Counted from the stretch's first letter, positions 18,062 to 28,462 are shown. The stretch: 64,000 nucleotides of DNA from an uncultured Oscillospiraceae bacterium (GCA_905234855.1 CAJOIU010000006.1:67741-131740); one strand, 5' to 3'. The notes: generated from the sequence alone by a model not told the origin. Made by a program: numbers and translations.

Positions 18062-19254
18062 AGCTTCTTGTCCTGTGCCAGTATTACGACCCGGAACCCT
18101 TTCGCGTCGGCGACCTCTGCGAGGAGCTTTCGCGCCGCGGTCATTCGGTAACGGTGGTCACCGGCGTGCCGAATTACCCGGAGGGAGTCGTTTATGCCGG
18201 CTATGAAAAGGGACAAAAGCGGAACGAGATCCTCCGCGGCGTTCATGTGCATCGCTGCGCCACGGTCGCCCGGGGAACGGGCGTGCTTCGCCGTGTGCTG
18301 AATTATTACAGCTTCGTTGTTTCATCTCTCCGCTATATACGATCCAAAGAGTGTGCCGCCCATGACGGCACCTCTTTTGATATCGTGCTGGTTTACCAGC
18401 TCTCCCCCGTGATGATGGCCTACGCCGGACTTGCCTATAAAAAGCTGCACGGCGTCCCGGCAGTGCTGTACTGCCTCGATCTGTGGCCGGAAAGCCTCAC
18501 CGCCGGAGGCATCCGGCGCGGCTCCCCGATATACCGTTTCTACCGCGGCGTTTCGCGGCGCATCTATGGAAGCATGGATCGCGTGCTGACAGCGTCGCGG
18601 CTTTTTTCGGACGAGCTGCAGGGCTCGCTGGGAGTTCCGGCGGAGCGGATCACATGGCTGCCCCAGTACGCGGAGGACGCCTTCGCCCCGCTGCCCGTCA
18701 AGCAGACGGACACCTGCGATCTCATGTTCGCCGGAAACGTCGGTTCGGCGCAGAGCGTGGAGACGATCCTCGCGGCGGCGCGTCTTCTGCGGGACGAGCC
18801 GAGCCTGCGCTTCCACATCGTCGGCGGGGGTACGCAGCTCGGACGCCTCCGCGCCGAGGCGGCGGAGCTGCCGGGGGTGATCTTTTACGGCCGACAACCG
18901 CCGGAGGAGATGCCGCGCTTCTACGCCATGGCGGACGCCATGCTCCTCACCCTGCGGGACGATCCGCTCCTGTGCCGCACCCTCCCCGGAAAGACCCAGT
19001 CCTATATGGCGGCGGCAAAGCCGATCCTCGGCGCCGTCGGCGGCGAGGCGGAAAGCGTCATCCGGGAGGCGGGCTGCGGCTTCTGCGGCCCCGCCGAGGA
19101 CGCCGCGGCGCTGGCGGAAAACATCCGCCGTTTCCTCCGCTGCGGCGACAAGGCCGCCATGGGCGCCAATGCACGCCGGTATTATGAGGCGCATTTTTCC
19201 CGGACGCGCTTCATAGACGCGCTGGAGAGCATCCTGCGGGAGGCGGCGGGATGA
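18058..19254 (+). CDS. Glycosyltransferase family 4 (WbuB-like)
   Basis: MKLLVLCQYYDPEPFRVGDLCEELSRRGHSVTVVTGVPNYPEG. Confidence 0.88.
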   Translation: MKLLVLCQYYDPEPFRVGDLCEELSRRGHSVTVVTGVPNYPEGVVYAGYEKGQKRNEILRGVHVHRCATVARGTGVLRRVLNYYSFVVSSLRYIRSKECAAHDGTSFDIVLVYQLSPVMMAYAGLAYKKLHGVPAVLYCLDLWPESLTAGGIRRGSPIYRFYRGVSRRIYGSMDRVLTASRLFSDELQGSLGVPAERITWLPQYAEDAFAPLPVKQTDTCDLMFAGNVGSAQSVETILAAARLLRDEPSLRFHIVGGGTQLGRLRAEAAELPGVIFYGRQPPEEMPRFYAMADAMLLTLRDDPLLCRTLPGKTQSYMAAAKPILGAVGGEAESVIREAGCGFCGPAEDAAALAENIRRFLRCGDKAAMGANARRYYEAHFSRTRFIDALESILREAAG

Positions 19255-20438
19255 AGGCGTTGCTGATAAATACCGTCTGCTACGGAAGCACGGGGCGTCT
19301 CTGCGAAAGTCTGGCGTCCGTCCTCACGGCAGCGGGACATGACGTCCGTCTGGCTTATGGCCGGGGCGAGCCGACGGAGGCCATACGCCCCTATGCGACC
19401 CGCATCGGCACGGATGCGGACGTGTATCGTCATGCCCTCCGGGCGCGGCTCACGGACGGGGCGGGTCTCGGCAGCCGCCGGGCAACGGAGCGTTTCCTCG
19501 CATGGGCGCGGAGCTATGACCCCGACGTGATCCATCTGCACAACCTGCACGGATACTACCTCCACACAGGTCTGCTGTTCGACTGGCTACGCTCATGCGG
19601 CAGGCCGATCCTGTGGACGATGCACGACGCATGGGCGTTTACCGGCCACAGCCCGCTATGCGCCGCCGCGGGCTGCGAGCGCTGGGAGCGGGGCTGCCAT
19701 GCCTGCCCGCTCCGCCGGGAATACCCCCGCTCGCTTCCCGACCGCTCCGCCGCCAACTGGCAGAGGAAACGGGCGTGCTTTTCCGGCGTTCCCGGCCTGC
19801 GGCTCGTCACGCCCTCCTTGTGGCTGGCGGAGCAGGCGCGGCGGTCGTTTCTGGGCGGGTATCCCGTGACCGTGATCCCCAACGGCGTGGATACGGCGCG
19901 GTTTTGCCTCTCGGAAAGCCCTCTTCGGCGGGAGCGTGGCTGGGAGCGGCGCTGGCTCGTGCTGGCGGCGGCGTCCGTCTGGAACGACATGAAGGGCTGG
20001 CCGGAGCTTATCGCCCTCGCGCGGCAGCTGGGGGAGGACTATGCCGTGGCTGCGCTGGGAAGACCACCGCGGCGGCTTGGGTCGCTCCCGTCCAATCTGT
20101 CCGTGATCGGCAGCGTGCAGGGGTCGGAAGAGCTTGCCCGGTATTACAGCGCGGCGGACGTGTTCGTGCATCTGTCCCGATGCGACACCTATCCGGCGGT
20201 ACTGCTGGAGGCAGCCGCCTGCGGCACGCCCGTGCTGACCTTCGACAGCGGCGGCTGCGCGGAAGCCGCGGCCTCCGTGGGCGGCACGGTGATCCCCGTC
20301 GGCGATATCGACGCCGCCGCGCAGACGATCCGCGCTTTCCGGGCAAATGGCGCGCCGCCCGTGATCCCGCCCGCCGATGAATCAGAGACGGCGCGAGCCT
20401 ATCTCACGCAATATCTCGGGAAAGGAGCGAGCCTATGA
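19251..20438 (+). CDS. Glycosyltransferase (WcaC/GT4-like)
   Basis: DVIHLHNLHGYYLHTGLLFDWLRSCGRPILWTMHDAWAFTGHS...LVTPSLWLAEQARRS. Confidence 0.88.
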   Translation: MKALLINTVCYGSTGRLCESLASVLTAAGHDVRLAYGRGEPTEAIRPYATRIGTDADVYRHALRARLTDGAGLGSRRATERFLAWARSYDPDVIHLHNLHGYYLHTGLLFDWLRSCGRPILWTMHDAWAFTGHSPLCAAAGCERWERGCHACPLRREYPRSLPDRSAANWQRKRACFSGVPGLRLVTPSLWLAEQARRSFLGGYPVTVIPNGVDTARFCLSESPLRRERGWERRWLVLAAASVWNDMKGWPELIALARQLGEDYAVAALGRPPRRLGSLPSNLSVIGSVQGSEELARYYSAADVFVHLSRCDTYPAVLLEAAACGTPVLTFDSGGCAEAAASVGGTVIPVGDIDAAAQTIRAFRANGAPPVIPPADESETARAYLTQYLGKGASL

Positions 20439-21340
20439 CGAAGGTCTCCGTGATCGTCCCCACCTGCGGTGCGCCGACGCTGCTGGCCGCAGCGATCGAC
20501 AGCGTTTTTGCCCAGACCTCCGGGGACTGGGAGCTGATCACAGTGGACGACAACGACCCGGACACGGCGGATCGGCGGGAGACACAGGCCGTATTGGCGC
20601 CGTATCTGGCCGACGGGCGCGTGCGGTATCTGCTCCATCCCCATAACCGGGGCGGCTCCGCCGCTCGCAACACGGGGCTTGCGGCAGCGGCGGGCGAATA
20701 CGTCGCCTTTCTCGACGCGGACGACGCCTACCGTCCCGCGCGCCTTGCGCGCTGCAGCGCCCTGTTGGACGCGCAGTCGGAGAGCGTCGCGGGCGTATAC
20801 ACGGGCGTGGAGTTTCGCCGGAACGGGCGGCGGTATCATGTGACGCGGAGCGTCCGCCCCGGCCGCTTCGCGCGGGAAGCACTGGCCTGCACCTTTCCCT
20901 TCGGCACCGGCTCGAACCTGTTTCTGCGGCGAAGCTGCGCCGAAGCCCTCGGCGGCTTTGACGAGGCCTTTGCCCGCCATCAGGACTATGAGCTTCTGGC
21001 GCGGCTGTTCCGAAGCTGGGAGCTGGCGGCCATCCCGGAGCCCCTCGTGGTAAAAAACAACGACAACCGCTTCCTGCCGGACGCCCGGCGTCTGATCGCC
21101 GTCAAGGAGCAGTATCTCGCGAAATTTGCTTTTGATATCGAGGCGCTGGACGCGGCGTCACAGGCTTATATCCGCCGCTCCCACTACCTTCAGATCGCGG
21201 AGGCGGCGCTGCGGGAGGGGGATCGGGTCTTGGCCGGGGATTATTATCGCAAAGCGCGCGGATACGGAGCGCTGTCCCCGAAGCAGGCGCTCCGGCGGCT
21301 GGCGCTGGAAGGGAGGTGCGTCAGGACATGCTCTGTGTAA
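20435..21340 (+). CDS. Glycosyltransferase family 2
   Basis: MTKVSVIVPTCGAPTLLAAAIDSVFAQTSGDWELITVDDNDPD...FLDADDAY. Confidence 0.9.
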   Translation: MTKVSVIVPTCGAPTLLAAAIDSVFAQTSGDWELITVDDNDPDTADRRETQAVLAPYLADGRVRYLLHPHNRGGSAARNTGLAAAAGEYVAFLDADDAYRPARLARCSALLDAQSESVAGVYTGVEFRRNGRRYHVTRSVRPGRFAREALACTFPFGTGSNLFLRRSCAEALGGFDEAFARHQDYELLARLFRSWELAAIPEPLVVKNNDNRFLPDARRLIAVKEQYLAKFAFDIEALDAASQAYIRRSHYLQIAEAALREGDRVLAGDYYRKARGYGALSPKQALRRLALEGRCVRTCSV

Positions 21341-22356
21341 ACACGAGCCGAAGCCTCCGGCCGGAGGACTGGCGGAGCATCTGCGCCGATCTCGGCCTCA
21401 CGGAGGCGCTGGCGGAGGCCAAAACCGTCGTCGTCAAGCCGAACCTCGCCGCCGGGAGCTATGCCGATCCCCGCCGCCATATCATGACCGACCCGGCGCT
21501 GCTCGCCTCCTGCGTGGACTTCTTATTGGCGGAAAACCCCGGGGCGGCCGTCTATATCGCTGAATCCGACAGCACCGGTCATGGCTTTGCCTATGACAAA
21601 TTCCGGCACCTGCAGCTGCCGGAGGCGCTGGGCGAGGCGGCGGCGCGGGTACGGACGCTCGATCTGACCCGGGATCGGCTGCGGCGGATCGCCGACGGGC
21701 GGTTTGCGTATTTCCGCACGGAGGATCGCCCGCTGTGGCTATCGGAAACACTGCTGGACGCGGATTTCCTCATTTCCCTCGCGAACGTCAAGACCCACGC
21801 CGTCGCGGGCTACACCGGTGCGTGCAAAAATCTCTTCGGCTGTCTGCCGGAATCCGACAAGTCCGTCTTCCATCCCTATATCCACCGGGTCGTCCACGAT
21901 ATGACTCTGGCCTGCCCGCCCGCCTTGAGCGTTGTGGATGGGTTCTGCGCCATGGAGGGCAGCGGCCCCGTGCAGGGGGAGGACGTCGATCTGGGCTTTC
22001 GCGTGTTTTCCGACAGCGCGGTCGAGGCGGATTTCTACGCCGCAGCAGCCGTCGGCTTTTGCCCCATGCGCATCGGCTATCTGGCGAGGCTGGAAAAAAC
22101 GCTGGGGATCGCCCTGCCGTCGCTTCCGCCTGTCCGAAAGCGGCTGCGCCGTCCCGCGGCCTTTCTGCGGTGCATGAACGCTGTCGGGCTGGGTTTTCAG
22201 CGCTGCGGCCAGAGTATCGTCGCCTTCGGCCACCGGGTCCACGGCGCGCCGAACCCCGGCGCGCTTCTTCTGGCGGTGTTCCGCCCCCTGCTGCTGCGGC
22301 TGTTTCCCTATGAGACGCTGCGGGCATGGAAGCGCCGCCTGACCCGCGGGAGGTGA
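21328..22356 (+). CDS. DUF362 domain protein
   Basis: TVVVKPNLAAGSY...YIAESDSTGHGFAYDKFRHL...ISLANVKTHAVAGYTGACKNLFGCLP; no C-terminal ferredoxin motifs. Confidence 0.85.
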   Translation: MLCVNTSRSLRPEDWRSICADLGLTEALAEAKTVVVKPNLAAGSYADPRRHIMTDPALLASCVDFLLAENPGAAVYIAESDSTGHGFAYDKFRHLQLPEALGEAAARVRTLDLTRDRLRRIADGRFAYFRTEDRPLWLSETLLDADFLISLANVKTHAVAGYTGACKNLFGCLPESDKSVFHPYIHRVVHDMTLACPPALSVVDGFCAMEGSGPVQGEDVDLGFRVFSDSAVEADFYAAAAVGFCPMRIGYLARLEKTLGIALPSLPPVRKRLRRPAAFLRCMNAVGLGFQRCGQSIVAFGHRVHGAPNPGALLLAVFRPLLLRLFPYETLRAWKRRLTRGR

Positions 22357-22361
22357 CCCCC

Positions 22362-23843
22362 ATGGACGGTATGACCGAGCTGCGCGCCGCCCTTGCCGCC
22401 TGCATCGAACAGGTCGCGGCAGAATGTCTTCGCTGGATCGAGCCGGGGTCGGACGGCCTGTCCCGGCTGACCGATCCTGTGGAGGGCGAGGAGATCTCCG
22501 CCCATTACGCCGTGTCCCACGCGGCGGCGGCTTTCCTGCTGTGGGGCGTCGAAACGGGAGGCTCCGCGCTTTCCGAACAGGGTCTGGCGCTGCTGGAAAG
22601 TCTTCTCGCCCGCTGGGACGCGATCGCCGTACTGCCGGATTTCCACAACGATTTCAATCTGTTCGCCCTGTGCCTCATCGACAGCCGGGCGCAGACCGCC
22701 CTGCCGGAAGCGCTGCGGGCGCGGCTGCGGGAGGCGGTGCTGCGCACGCCGGACAGCCGCCACGACACGGTGAACTGGCTGCCGATGCGGTGGTATGTCA
22801 ACCTTTGCCGCCGCCGGTGGACGGGCAGCCTTCGCTGCGTCGCTGCTTGTTCCCTCTGCCGCGCCAAGCTCGCGCTGGCGACCCATCGGGACGGGTTCAT
22901 CGACGACCGCCTGCCGAAGGGCGTGAGCTTCTGCCTGCAATATGACGCCGCTGCCGCCGCCGGGCTGCAGCTCCTGCGCGGCGAGGGAGAGACGCCCGCC
23001 CTCGAAAAGCCATTGGGAGCGCTGCTCCATGCCGCCGCGCCGGACGGGGATATCAACTACTTCGGACGGGGCATGAACCAGTCCTTCGCGTGGGGCCCAT
23101 GGCTGTACCTTTTGGCCTCCGCGGGGCAGACAGAGGCGTGCCGCGCGGCGCTGGCGTATTTCCGGCCTCGGCTCGACGCCATGCTGGCAGGGCATAACCT
23201 CCTGCTGGACGGCCGTCCCGGCGAGAAACGTCTTTTCTGGTGGGACTACCACCACGCCTCGATATATACGGCGCATCTGCTGCTTTGGCTCGTGCTGGCG
23301 GCGCTGGATGCGGGGAAGCTTCCCATAGCCCCCGTCACGGCGGCGACGGGGGAGAGCGGCCTTGGGATCTATCGGAGCGAGCGCGTTTTCGCGGCGGTTT
23401 TCGCCGGGCGCTCGGCCTATCTTTCGGAGCGCGGCCCGATGCTGGAGGCGCTATGGCTAAAGGAGCGCGGGGCGCTCGTCAAGGGAGCATTCGGCCCGCT
23501 GGGCGGCGCTTTCGGACGGCAGTGCGCCGATCCGAAGGCCGTACGGCGGAATTTCGCGGGGCTCATGACGCCGGAGGGCGCGCCGATCTTCGCCCCGGTC
23601 TCCGTCACGGAGACGGCGGGTACGGCGGAGGTGACATGGCGGCTGCGCAGCCCGGCGGCGGCGAAGCTGAACCTGCCGATCCTCGCGCAGGCGGCGGAGG
23701 GTCTGCCCATGGAGCTTACCGCCGACGAAGAAATCCTCCCTCTGCAAGACGCGGGGAGCATCGAGACCGCCTGCGGCGCCGCCCGCCTTATGCAGAGCGC
23801 CCCGGCGCGGGCGAAGACATGGACTTTACGGATCGGGATGTGA
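22362..23843 (+). CDS. Hypothetical protein, probable all-helical (alpha/alpha)6-barrel polysaccharide-processing protein (DUF2264-like)
   Basis: FHNDFNLFALCL, DGDINYFGRGMNQSFAWGPWLYLLASAG, WWDYHHASIYTAHLLLWL; fold assignment is inference. Confidence 0.5.
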   Translation: MDGMTELRAALAACIEQVAAECLRWIEPGSDGLSRLTDPVEGEEISAHYAVSHAAAAFLLWGVETGGSALSEQGLALLESLLARWDAIAVLPDFHNDFNLFALCLIDSRAQTALPEALRARLREAVLRTPDSRHDTVNWLPMRWYVNLCRRRWTGSLRCVAACSLCRAKLALATHRDGFIDDRLPKGVSFCLQYDAAAAAGLQLLRGEGETPALEKPLGALLHAAAPDGDINYFGRGMNQSFAWGPWLYLLASAGQTEACRAALAYFRPRLDAMLAGHNLLLDGRPGEKRLFWWDYHHASIYTAHLLLWLVLAALDAGKLPIAPVTAATGESGLGIYRSERVFAAVFAGRSAYLSERGPMLEALWLKERGALVKGAFGPLGGAFGRQCADPKAVRRNFAGLMTPEGAPIFAPVSVTETAGTAEVTWRLRSPAAAKLNLPILAQAAEGLPMELTADEEILPLQDAGSIETACGAARLMQSAPARAKTWTLRIGM

Positions 23844-23849
23844 CGACGA

Positions 23850-25130
23850 ATGCTGCTGCATAGAAAGGATATCGCTTTCGCGCTCCTGATGGGCGCGGCC
23901 ACGGCGGGGGCGCTGGCCTTCCGCAGCGTATCCGCGTGCCGGATCGCGGTGGGCTGTATCCTGCTGCTGTGCATTGTGCGGGGGCTGTGGGAACGGGAGC
24001 TTCTGAACCCGTATCTGCTCTTTTCCCTCACGCCGCTGTCGCTGCTCGTCTATCGGAATCTGGGCAGCCGGTATATGCTCGATCTGACGGCGCAGACATG
24101 GCTGCTGGCCGCCGTGAACATGGCAGCGTTCCTTCTGGCGCTGTGCCTCACGCCGCCGTATAAGCGACCTGCCCGCGCCGACGGCCACGGGGAAGGACGC
24201 CCGCTCCTGCTCACGGCCTTCGGCCTTACGGCGCTGGGGCTCCTGCCCGACGCATGGCGCGCCGTGCTGGGCAGCCCGATGCCGCTTGCGTCGGTGTTTT
24301 CCCTGCTCACCGTGCCGGGACTTCTCTGCGCGCTCAAATCAAAGCTCTGGCCGGTGATCGCCGCGGTGATCGGTCTTTTGGTGCTGGACGGGCTGTTTTT
24401 CATCACCAAGACCACGCTGCTGATGCTTCTGCTCGGCCTTCTGATCGGCTTCGAAAAATACTTCGCCCTGCCCGCCGGGCGGCGGAGCGGCCTCATCGCG
24501 CTCATCGCCGTTTGCGCGGCCGTCATGCTGCTCTCCTTCTCCTTTGCCAATCAGGATCGCGGCGGAACGGCGGAGACCGCCGCGTACTACACCGAATCCG
24601 GCGAGATCGCATGGAGCGGCGCGCCCGGGCTGTTGATGCCGTATCTGTATTTCACGACGCCGTGGACAAATCTCCAATATGTGATGCAGACCCAGCCGGA
24701 CAGAACCTTCGGCCTGTGGATGCTCAAGCCGCTCATCGGCTATCTGCAGCTCGACGGGCTGCTCTCGTCCCGCTATGTCCTGCGCGCCTATTCCGGCTTC
24801 AACACCTTCTCCTTCGCCGCGAATGGCTTCAAGGATTTCGGTCTGTGGGGGTCGTGGTTCTCCTCGGTGTTTCTGGGGTTTTTCGTCAAAAAGGTGTATT
24901 CCCGGTATACCCTTTCCCCCTCGCCGCTGGACGCCGCCTGCTATGCCCTGTCCGCACAGGGGGTGCTGGAGATGTTTTTCAGCAACGAGTTTTATATGCA
25001 GTCCTTCCCGTTCACCATCGTGATCGTGCTGGAGCTTTGGAAGCTTCTGTTCTGCCGGGAAGCGGCGCCGGAGCGTTCGGAAGGAGGATGCGTCGATGCC
25101 GTTGGTATCCGTGATCGTGCCGATCTATAA
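23850..25130 (+). CDS. O-antigen polymerase-like (Wzy-type) membrane protein
   Basis: Polytopic; TTPWTNLQYVMQTQPDRTFG...FNTFSFAANGFKDFGLWGSWFSSVFLGFF pattern. Confidence 0.75.
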   Translation: MLLHRKDIAFALLMGAATAGALAFRSVSACRIAVGCILLLCIVRGLWERELLNPYLLFSLTPLSLLVYRNLGSRYMLDLTAQTWLLAAVNMAAFLLALCLTPPYKRPARADGHGEGRPLLLTAFGLTALGLLPDAWRAVLGSPMPLASVFSLLTVPGLLCALKSKLWPVIAAVIGLLVLDGLFFITKTTLLMLLLGLLIGFEKYFALPAGRRSGLIALIAVCAAVMLLSFSFANQDRGGTAETAAYYTESGEIAWSGAPGLLMPYLYFTTPWTNLQYVMQTQPDRTFGLWMLKPLIGYLQLDGLLSSRYVLRAYSGFNTFSFAANGFKDFGLWGSWFSSVFLGFFVKKVYSRYTLSPSPLDAACYALSAQGVLEMFFSNEFYMQSFPFTIVIVLELWKLLFCREAAPERSEGGCVDAVGIRDRADL

Positions 25131-26082
25131 CGTCGAATCCCAGCTCGGGCGCTGCCTCGTCTCCCTCCGCGGCCAGAGCCTGCCGGATTTTGAGGCGATC
25201 CTCGTGGACGACGGCTCCGCCGACCGCAGCGGAGAGATCGCGGAGGACTTTGCCGCGTCCGACCCGCGCTTTCGCTATGTGCGGCAGGAAAACCGCGGCC
25301 TCGGCGGCGCACGGAACACCGGCCTTTGGCTTGCCCGGGGGCGGTATCTCGCCTTCGTGGACAGCGACGACTATGTGGACGGGAGGTTTCTCGAGGTTTT
25401 GACCGCCGCACTGGAGGCGGACGGCGCGGATATCGCCGCCTGCGGCGTGACGCGGGTCCTCGGCGACGGCTCCTCACGCCCCGACCGGGACAAGAGCCTC
25501 CCAGCCGGAAGCATCTCCGATATGACCGCCTTCCTGCCGGGGGCGAGCTTTTCCGCCTGCAACCGGCTGTTCCGGCGGGAGCTTTTTGACGGCCTCCGCT
25601 TCCCGGAGGGCATGGCCTACGAGGACTGTGCATGCATCCCTCTCGTTTTGGCGCGGGCGCGCCGGATCGTAAGCGTTTCCGACGCGCTGTATTTCTATGT
25701 CTGGCGGGCGGATTCCATCACAAGCACAGCCGGCTCCGGGCTCGATATGCTGCAGGCGCAGGAGCGGCTGGAGGCATCCTCCCTCGCCCGGGAGCATCCG
25801 GCGGCGCTGCGGCGGTATTTCTATCGCAATATCGTCGGCTCGCTGCTCTGGGGCATGCTGTCCGGGCGCGAGCCTACGGACGGCGCGGCGGCGATCCTGC
25901 GGGAGGGGCTTCGGCGCTATCCCGCGCCCTCCTGTGCGGAGCTGCGGGACGCCCTCGGATGGCGCAAGCTGCCCTTCGGTCTTCTGCTGACGCGGGGACG
26001 GCCGCGCCTTGCCCGCGCCTATGCCCGGGCGGCGGAGGGGCTGCGGCGCGCTGCGGTCGGGCTTCGGCGGAAGTCATCATAA
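25096..26082 (+). CDS. Glycosyltransferase family 2
   Basis: MPLVSVIVPIYNVESQLGRCLVSLRGQSLPDFEAILVDDGSADRSGEIAEDFA; overlaps upstream gene by 35 nt. Confidence 0.92.
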   Translation: MPLVSVIVPIYNVESQLGRCLVSLRGQSLPDFEAILVDDGSADRSGEIAEDFAASDPRFRYVRQENRGLGGARNTGLWLARGRYLAFVDSDDYVDGRFLEVLTAALEADGADIAACGVTRVLGDGSSRPDRDKSLPAGSISDMTAFLPGASFSACNRLFRRELFDGLRFPEGMAYEDCACIPLVLARARRIVSVSDALYFYVWRADSITSTAGSGLDMLQAQERLEASSLAREHPAALRRYFYRNIVGSLLWGMLSGREPTDGAAAILREGLRRYPAPSCAELRDALGWRKLPFGLLLTRGRPRLARAYARAAEGLRRAAVGLRRKSS

Positions 26083-26094
26083 CAGGAGGGGACG

Positions 26095-26988
26095 ATGGAG
26101 ACAACGGTTTCCGTGATCGTGCCGGTATATGATTCGGTGCGGTTTTTGAAAAAATGCGCGGGAAGCGTGCTGGGGCAGAGCCTATCCGGGCTGGAGCTGA
26201 TCCTCGCAGACGACGGCAGCACAGACGGCAGCAGCGCGCTTTGCCGTGAGCTCGCCGCGCAGGACAAGCGGGTGCGGGTGCTGGAGCTTCCCCATAAGGG
26301 CGTGTCCGCCGCCCGGAACGCGGGACTGGAGACCGCGAGGGGGCGGTATATCTTTTTTGCCGACAGCGACGACTGGCTCCCGCCCGCCGCGCTGGAGGGT
26401 CTTCTTCGGCGCATGGAGGCGGAGGACGCGGAGCTCTGCGTCGGCGCGGCGAGGTTCATCGGCGTCATCCACACCCGGCGCGTCGGCCCCGAGACGGCCA
26501 TGAGCTTCGACCGGGCGGACGGGGAGAGCTTTCTTCGGCTGATCGAAGGCCTCAGCCGATGCACCGGCCCATGGGGAAAGCTCTACTGCACGGAGCTGAT
26601 CCGCCGCCACGGATTATCGTTTCCCGAGAGGATGGCCTATGGGGAGGACGCCGTATTTCTGTGGCGATATCTGGCCAAATGCCGCCGGGCGGCGACCGCG
26701 CCGGAGATCGCCTATTGCTACAGCCAGCTCGCGCCCGCGCGGGCGTCCGTGCGGGATCATCCCGCCCTGACGCAATGGCAGCAGGAGGAGCTGCGGGCAT
26801 ACGCTGAGCTGCTCGCCGGACTGCGCCTCGGCGCGGCGGCGGACGAGGCGCTGGAGCGCCGCCGAACAAAGCTGGAGACGGACGCCCTGCGCCGTGCCGT
26901 GACCCACGGAGCCGACAGCCGTCCTTTTCTCCATAAAGCGCTGTGGAACGCGGCGGCTGCCGCGAAGCGGGCTATGATATATCGCTGA
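26095..26988 (+). CDS. Glycosyltransferase family 2
   Basis: METTVSVIVPVYDSVRFLKKCAGSVLGQSLSGLELILADDGSTDGS...FADSDDWL. Confidence 0.92.
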   Translation: METTVSVIVPVYDSVRFLKKCAGSVLGQSLSGLELILADDGSTDGSSALCRELAAQDKRVRVLELPHKGVSAARNAGLETARGRYIFFADSDDWLPPAALEGLLRRMEAEDAELCVGAARFIGVIHTRRVGPETAMSFDRADGESFLRLIEGLSRCTGPWGKLYCTELIRRHGLSFPERMAYGEDAVFLWRYLAKCRRAATAPEIAYCYSQLAPARASVRDHPALTQWQQEELRAYAELLAGLRLGAAADEALERRRTKLETDALRRAVTHGADSRPFLHKALWNAAAAAKRAMIYR

Positions 26989-27003
26989 CGGGGGAGGCAC
27001 AGG

Positions 27004-28455
27004 ATGGATCGGGACACAGGGCTGCGAAGCAAGACTCTCTCCGGGCTGCTGTGGCGCTTTGCGGAGCGCTGCGGGGCGCAGGGGGTCGGCTTTGTCGTAT
27101 CCGTCGTGCTGGCGCGTCTGCTGGCGCCAGAGGATTACGGAAAGATCGCCATGGTCACGGTCTTTATGACGCTGGGGCAGACCTTCGCGGAAAGCGGTCT
27201 CGGCAGCGCCCTTATCCAGAAAAAGGACGCGGACGACCTTGACTTCTCCACCGTCTTCTTCGCCAATCTCGCGCTGGGGTGTGCCGTCTACGGGCTGCTG
27301 TTTTTCACCGCCCCGCTGGTCGCCGCGTTTTACGAAAAGCCGGAGCTGGCGCCCGTGGTGCGGGTGCTGGGCTTTTCGGTGATCCTCTCGTCCCTCAAAA
27401 ACGTGCAGCAGGCCTATGTCTCCCGGCAGATGCTGTTTCGTCGGTTTTTCTTCGCCACGCTGGGCGGCACGGCGGTCTCCGCCGCCGTGGGCATCGCCAT
27501 GGCCGCGAGGGGCTTCGGCGTATGGGCGCTTGTGACGCAGCAGCTTGTGAACGCCGCGGCAGATACGCTGCTTCTGTGGCTGACGGTGGGCTGGGGGCCA
27601 AAGCGGACGTTTTCCCTGCGCCGCCTGCGGGCGCTGTATGCCTTCGGCGGGCGGCTGCTCGTCTCCGCCCTCGTGAACACGCTGTATATCGACATCCGGC
27701 AGCTCATCATCGGCAAGCTGTACGACGCCTCGGCGCTGGCCTATTATAATCGGGGGCAGTCCCTGCCCAGCTTTGCCGCCGCGAACATCAACTCCTCTCT
27801 CGACAGCGTGCTTCTGCCGGTCATGGCGCGGGCGCAGGACGACCCGGAACGGCTGCGCGCCGTGACCCGCCGGGCGATCCGATGCGCGGCCTTCCTGTTA
27901 TGGCCGGTGATGCTCGGCCTTGCCGCGGCGGCGGAGCCGCTGGTGCGCCTTCTGCTGACGGAGAAATGGAGCTTCTGCGTGCCATATCTCCGCATCTTCT
28001 GCGTCGTCTACGCGCTCCAGCCGGTACAGACGGCAAACCTCAACGCCGTCAAGGCGCTGGGGCGCAGCGATCTCTTCCTGCGGCTGGAGCTTGTGAAAAA
28101 GAGCCTCGGCCTCGGCATCCTGCTGCTTTGCGTCCGGCACGGGGTAATGGCCATCGCCGCAAGCTCCTTGGCGGCGGCGCTGCTGGCGCATCTTCTGAAC
28201 AGCTATCCCAACAAGCGCCTGCTGGGCTACGGGTATCTCGCCCAGCTCCGGGACATCCTGCCCTATGCCGCCCTGTCCCTCGGCATGGGCGCTGCGGTAC
28301 GGGCACTGGTGCTCTTGGGTCTTCCCGATCCGATCCTGCTGCCCCTCCAGATCACCGTCGGCGCGGCGATCTATCTTCTCGGCGCGCGTCTTTTGCGTCT
28401 GGAGGCGTATACCTATACCCTGCAGGTCGCGCGCGAGCTGCTGAAAAAGAGGTGA
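27004..28455 (+). CDS. Polysaccharide flippase (WzxC-like)
   Basis: GLLWRFAERCGAQGVGFVVSVVLARLLAPEDYGKIAMVTVFMTLGQTFAESGLGSALIQKKDADDLDFSTVFF. Confidence 0.92.
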   Translation: MDRDTGLRSKTLSGLLWRFAERCGAQGVGFVVSVVLARLLAPEDYGKIAMVTVFMTLGQTFAESGLGSALIQKKDADDLDFSTVFFANLALGCAVYGLLFFTAPLVAAFYEKPELAPVVRVLGFSVILSSLKNVQQAYVSRQMLFRRFFFATLGGTAVSAAVGIAMAARGFGVWALVTQQLVNAAADTLLLWLTVGWGPKRTFSLRRLRALYAFGGRLLVSALVNTLYIDIRQLIIGKLYDASALAYYNRGQSLPSFAAANINSSLDSVLLPVMARAQDDPERLRAVTRRAIRCAAFLLWPVMLGLAAAAEPLVRLLLTEKWSFCVPYLRIFCVVYALQPVQTANLNAVKALGRSDLFLRLELVKKSLGLGILLLCVRHGVMAIAASSLAAALLAHLLNSYPNKRLLGYGYLAQLRDILPYAALSLGMGAAVRALVLLGLPDPILLPLQITVGAAIYLLGARLLRLEAYTYTLQVARELLKKR

Positions 28456-28462
28456 GCCGTCT

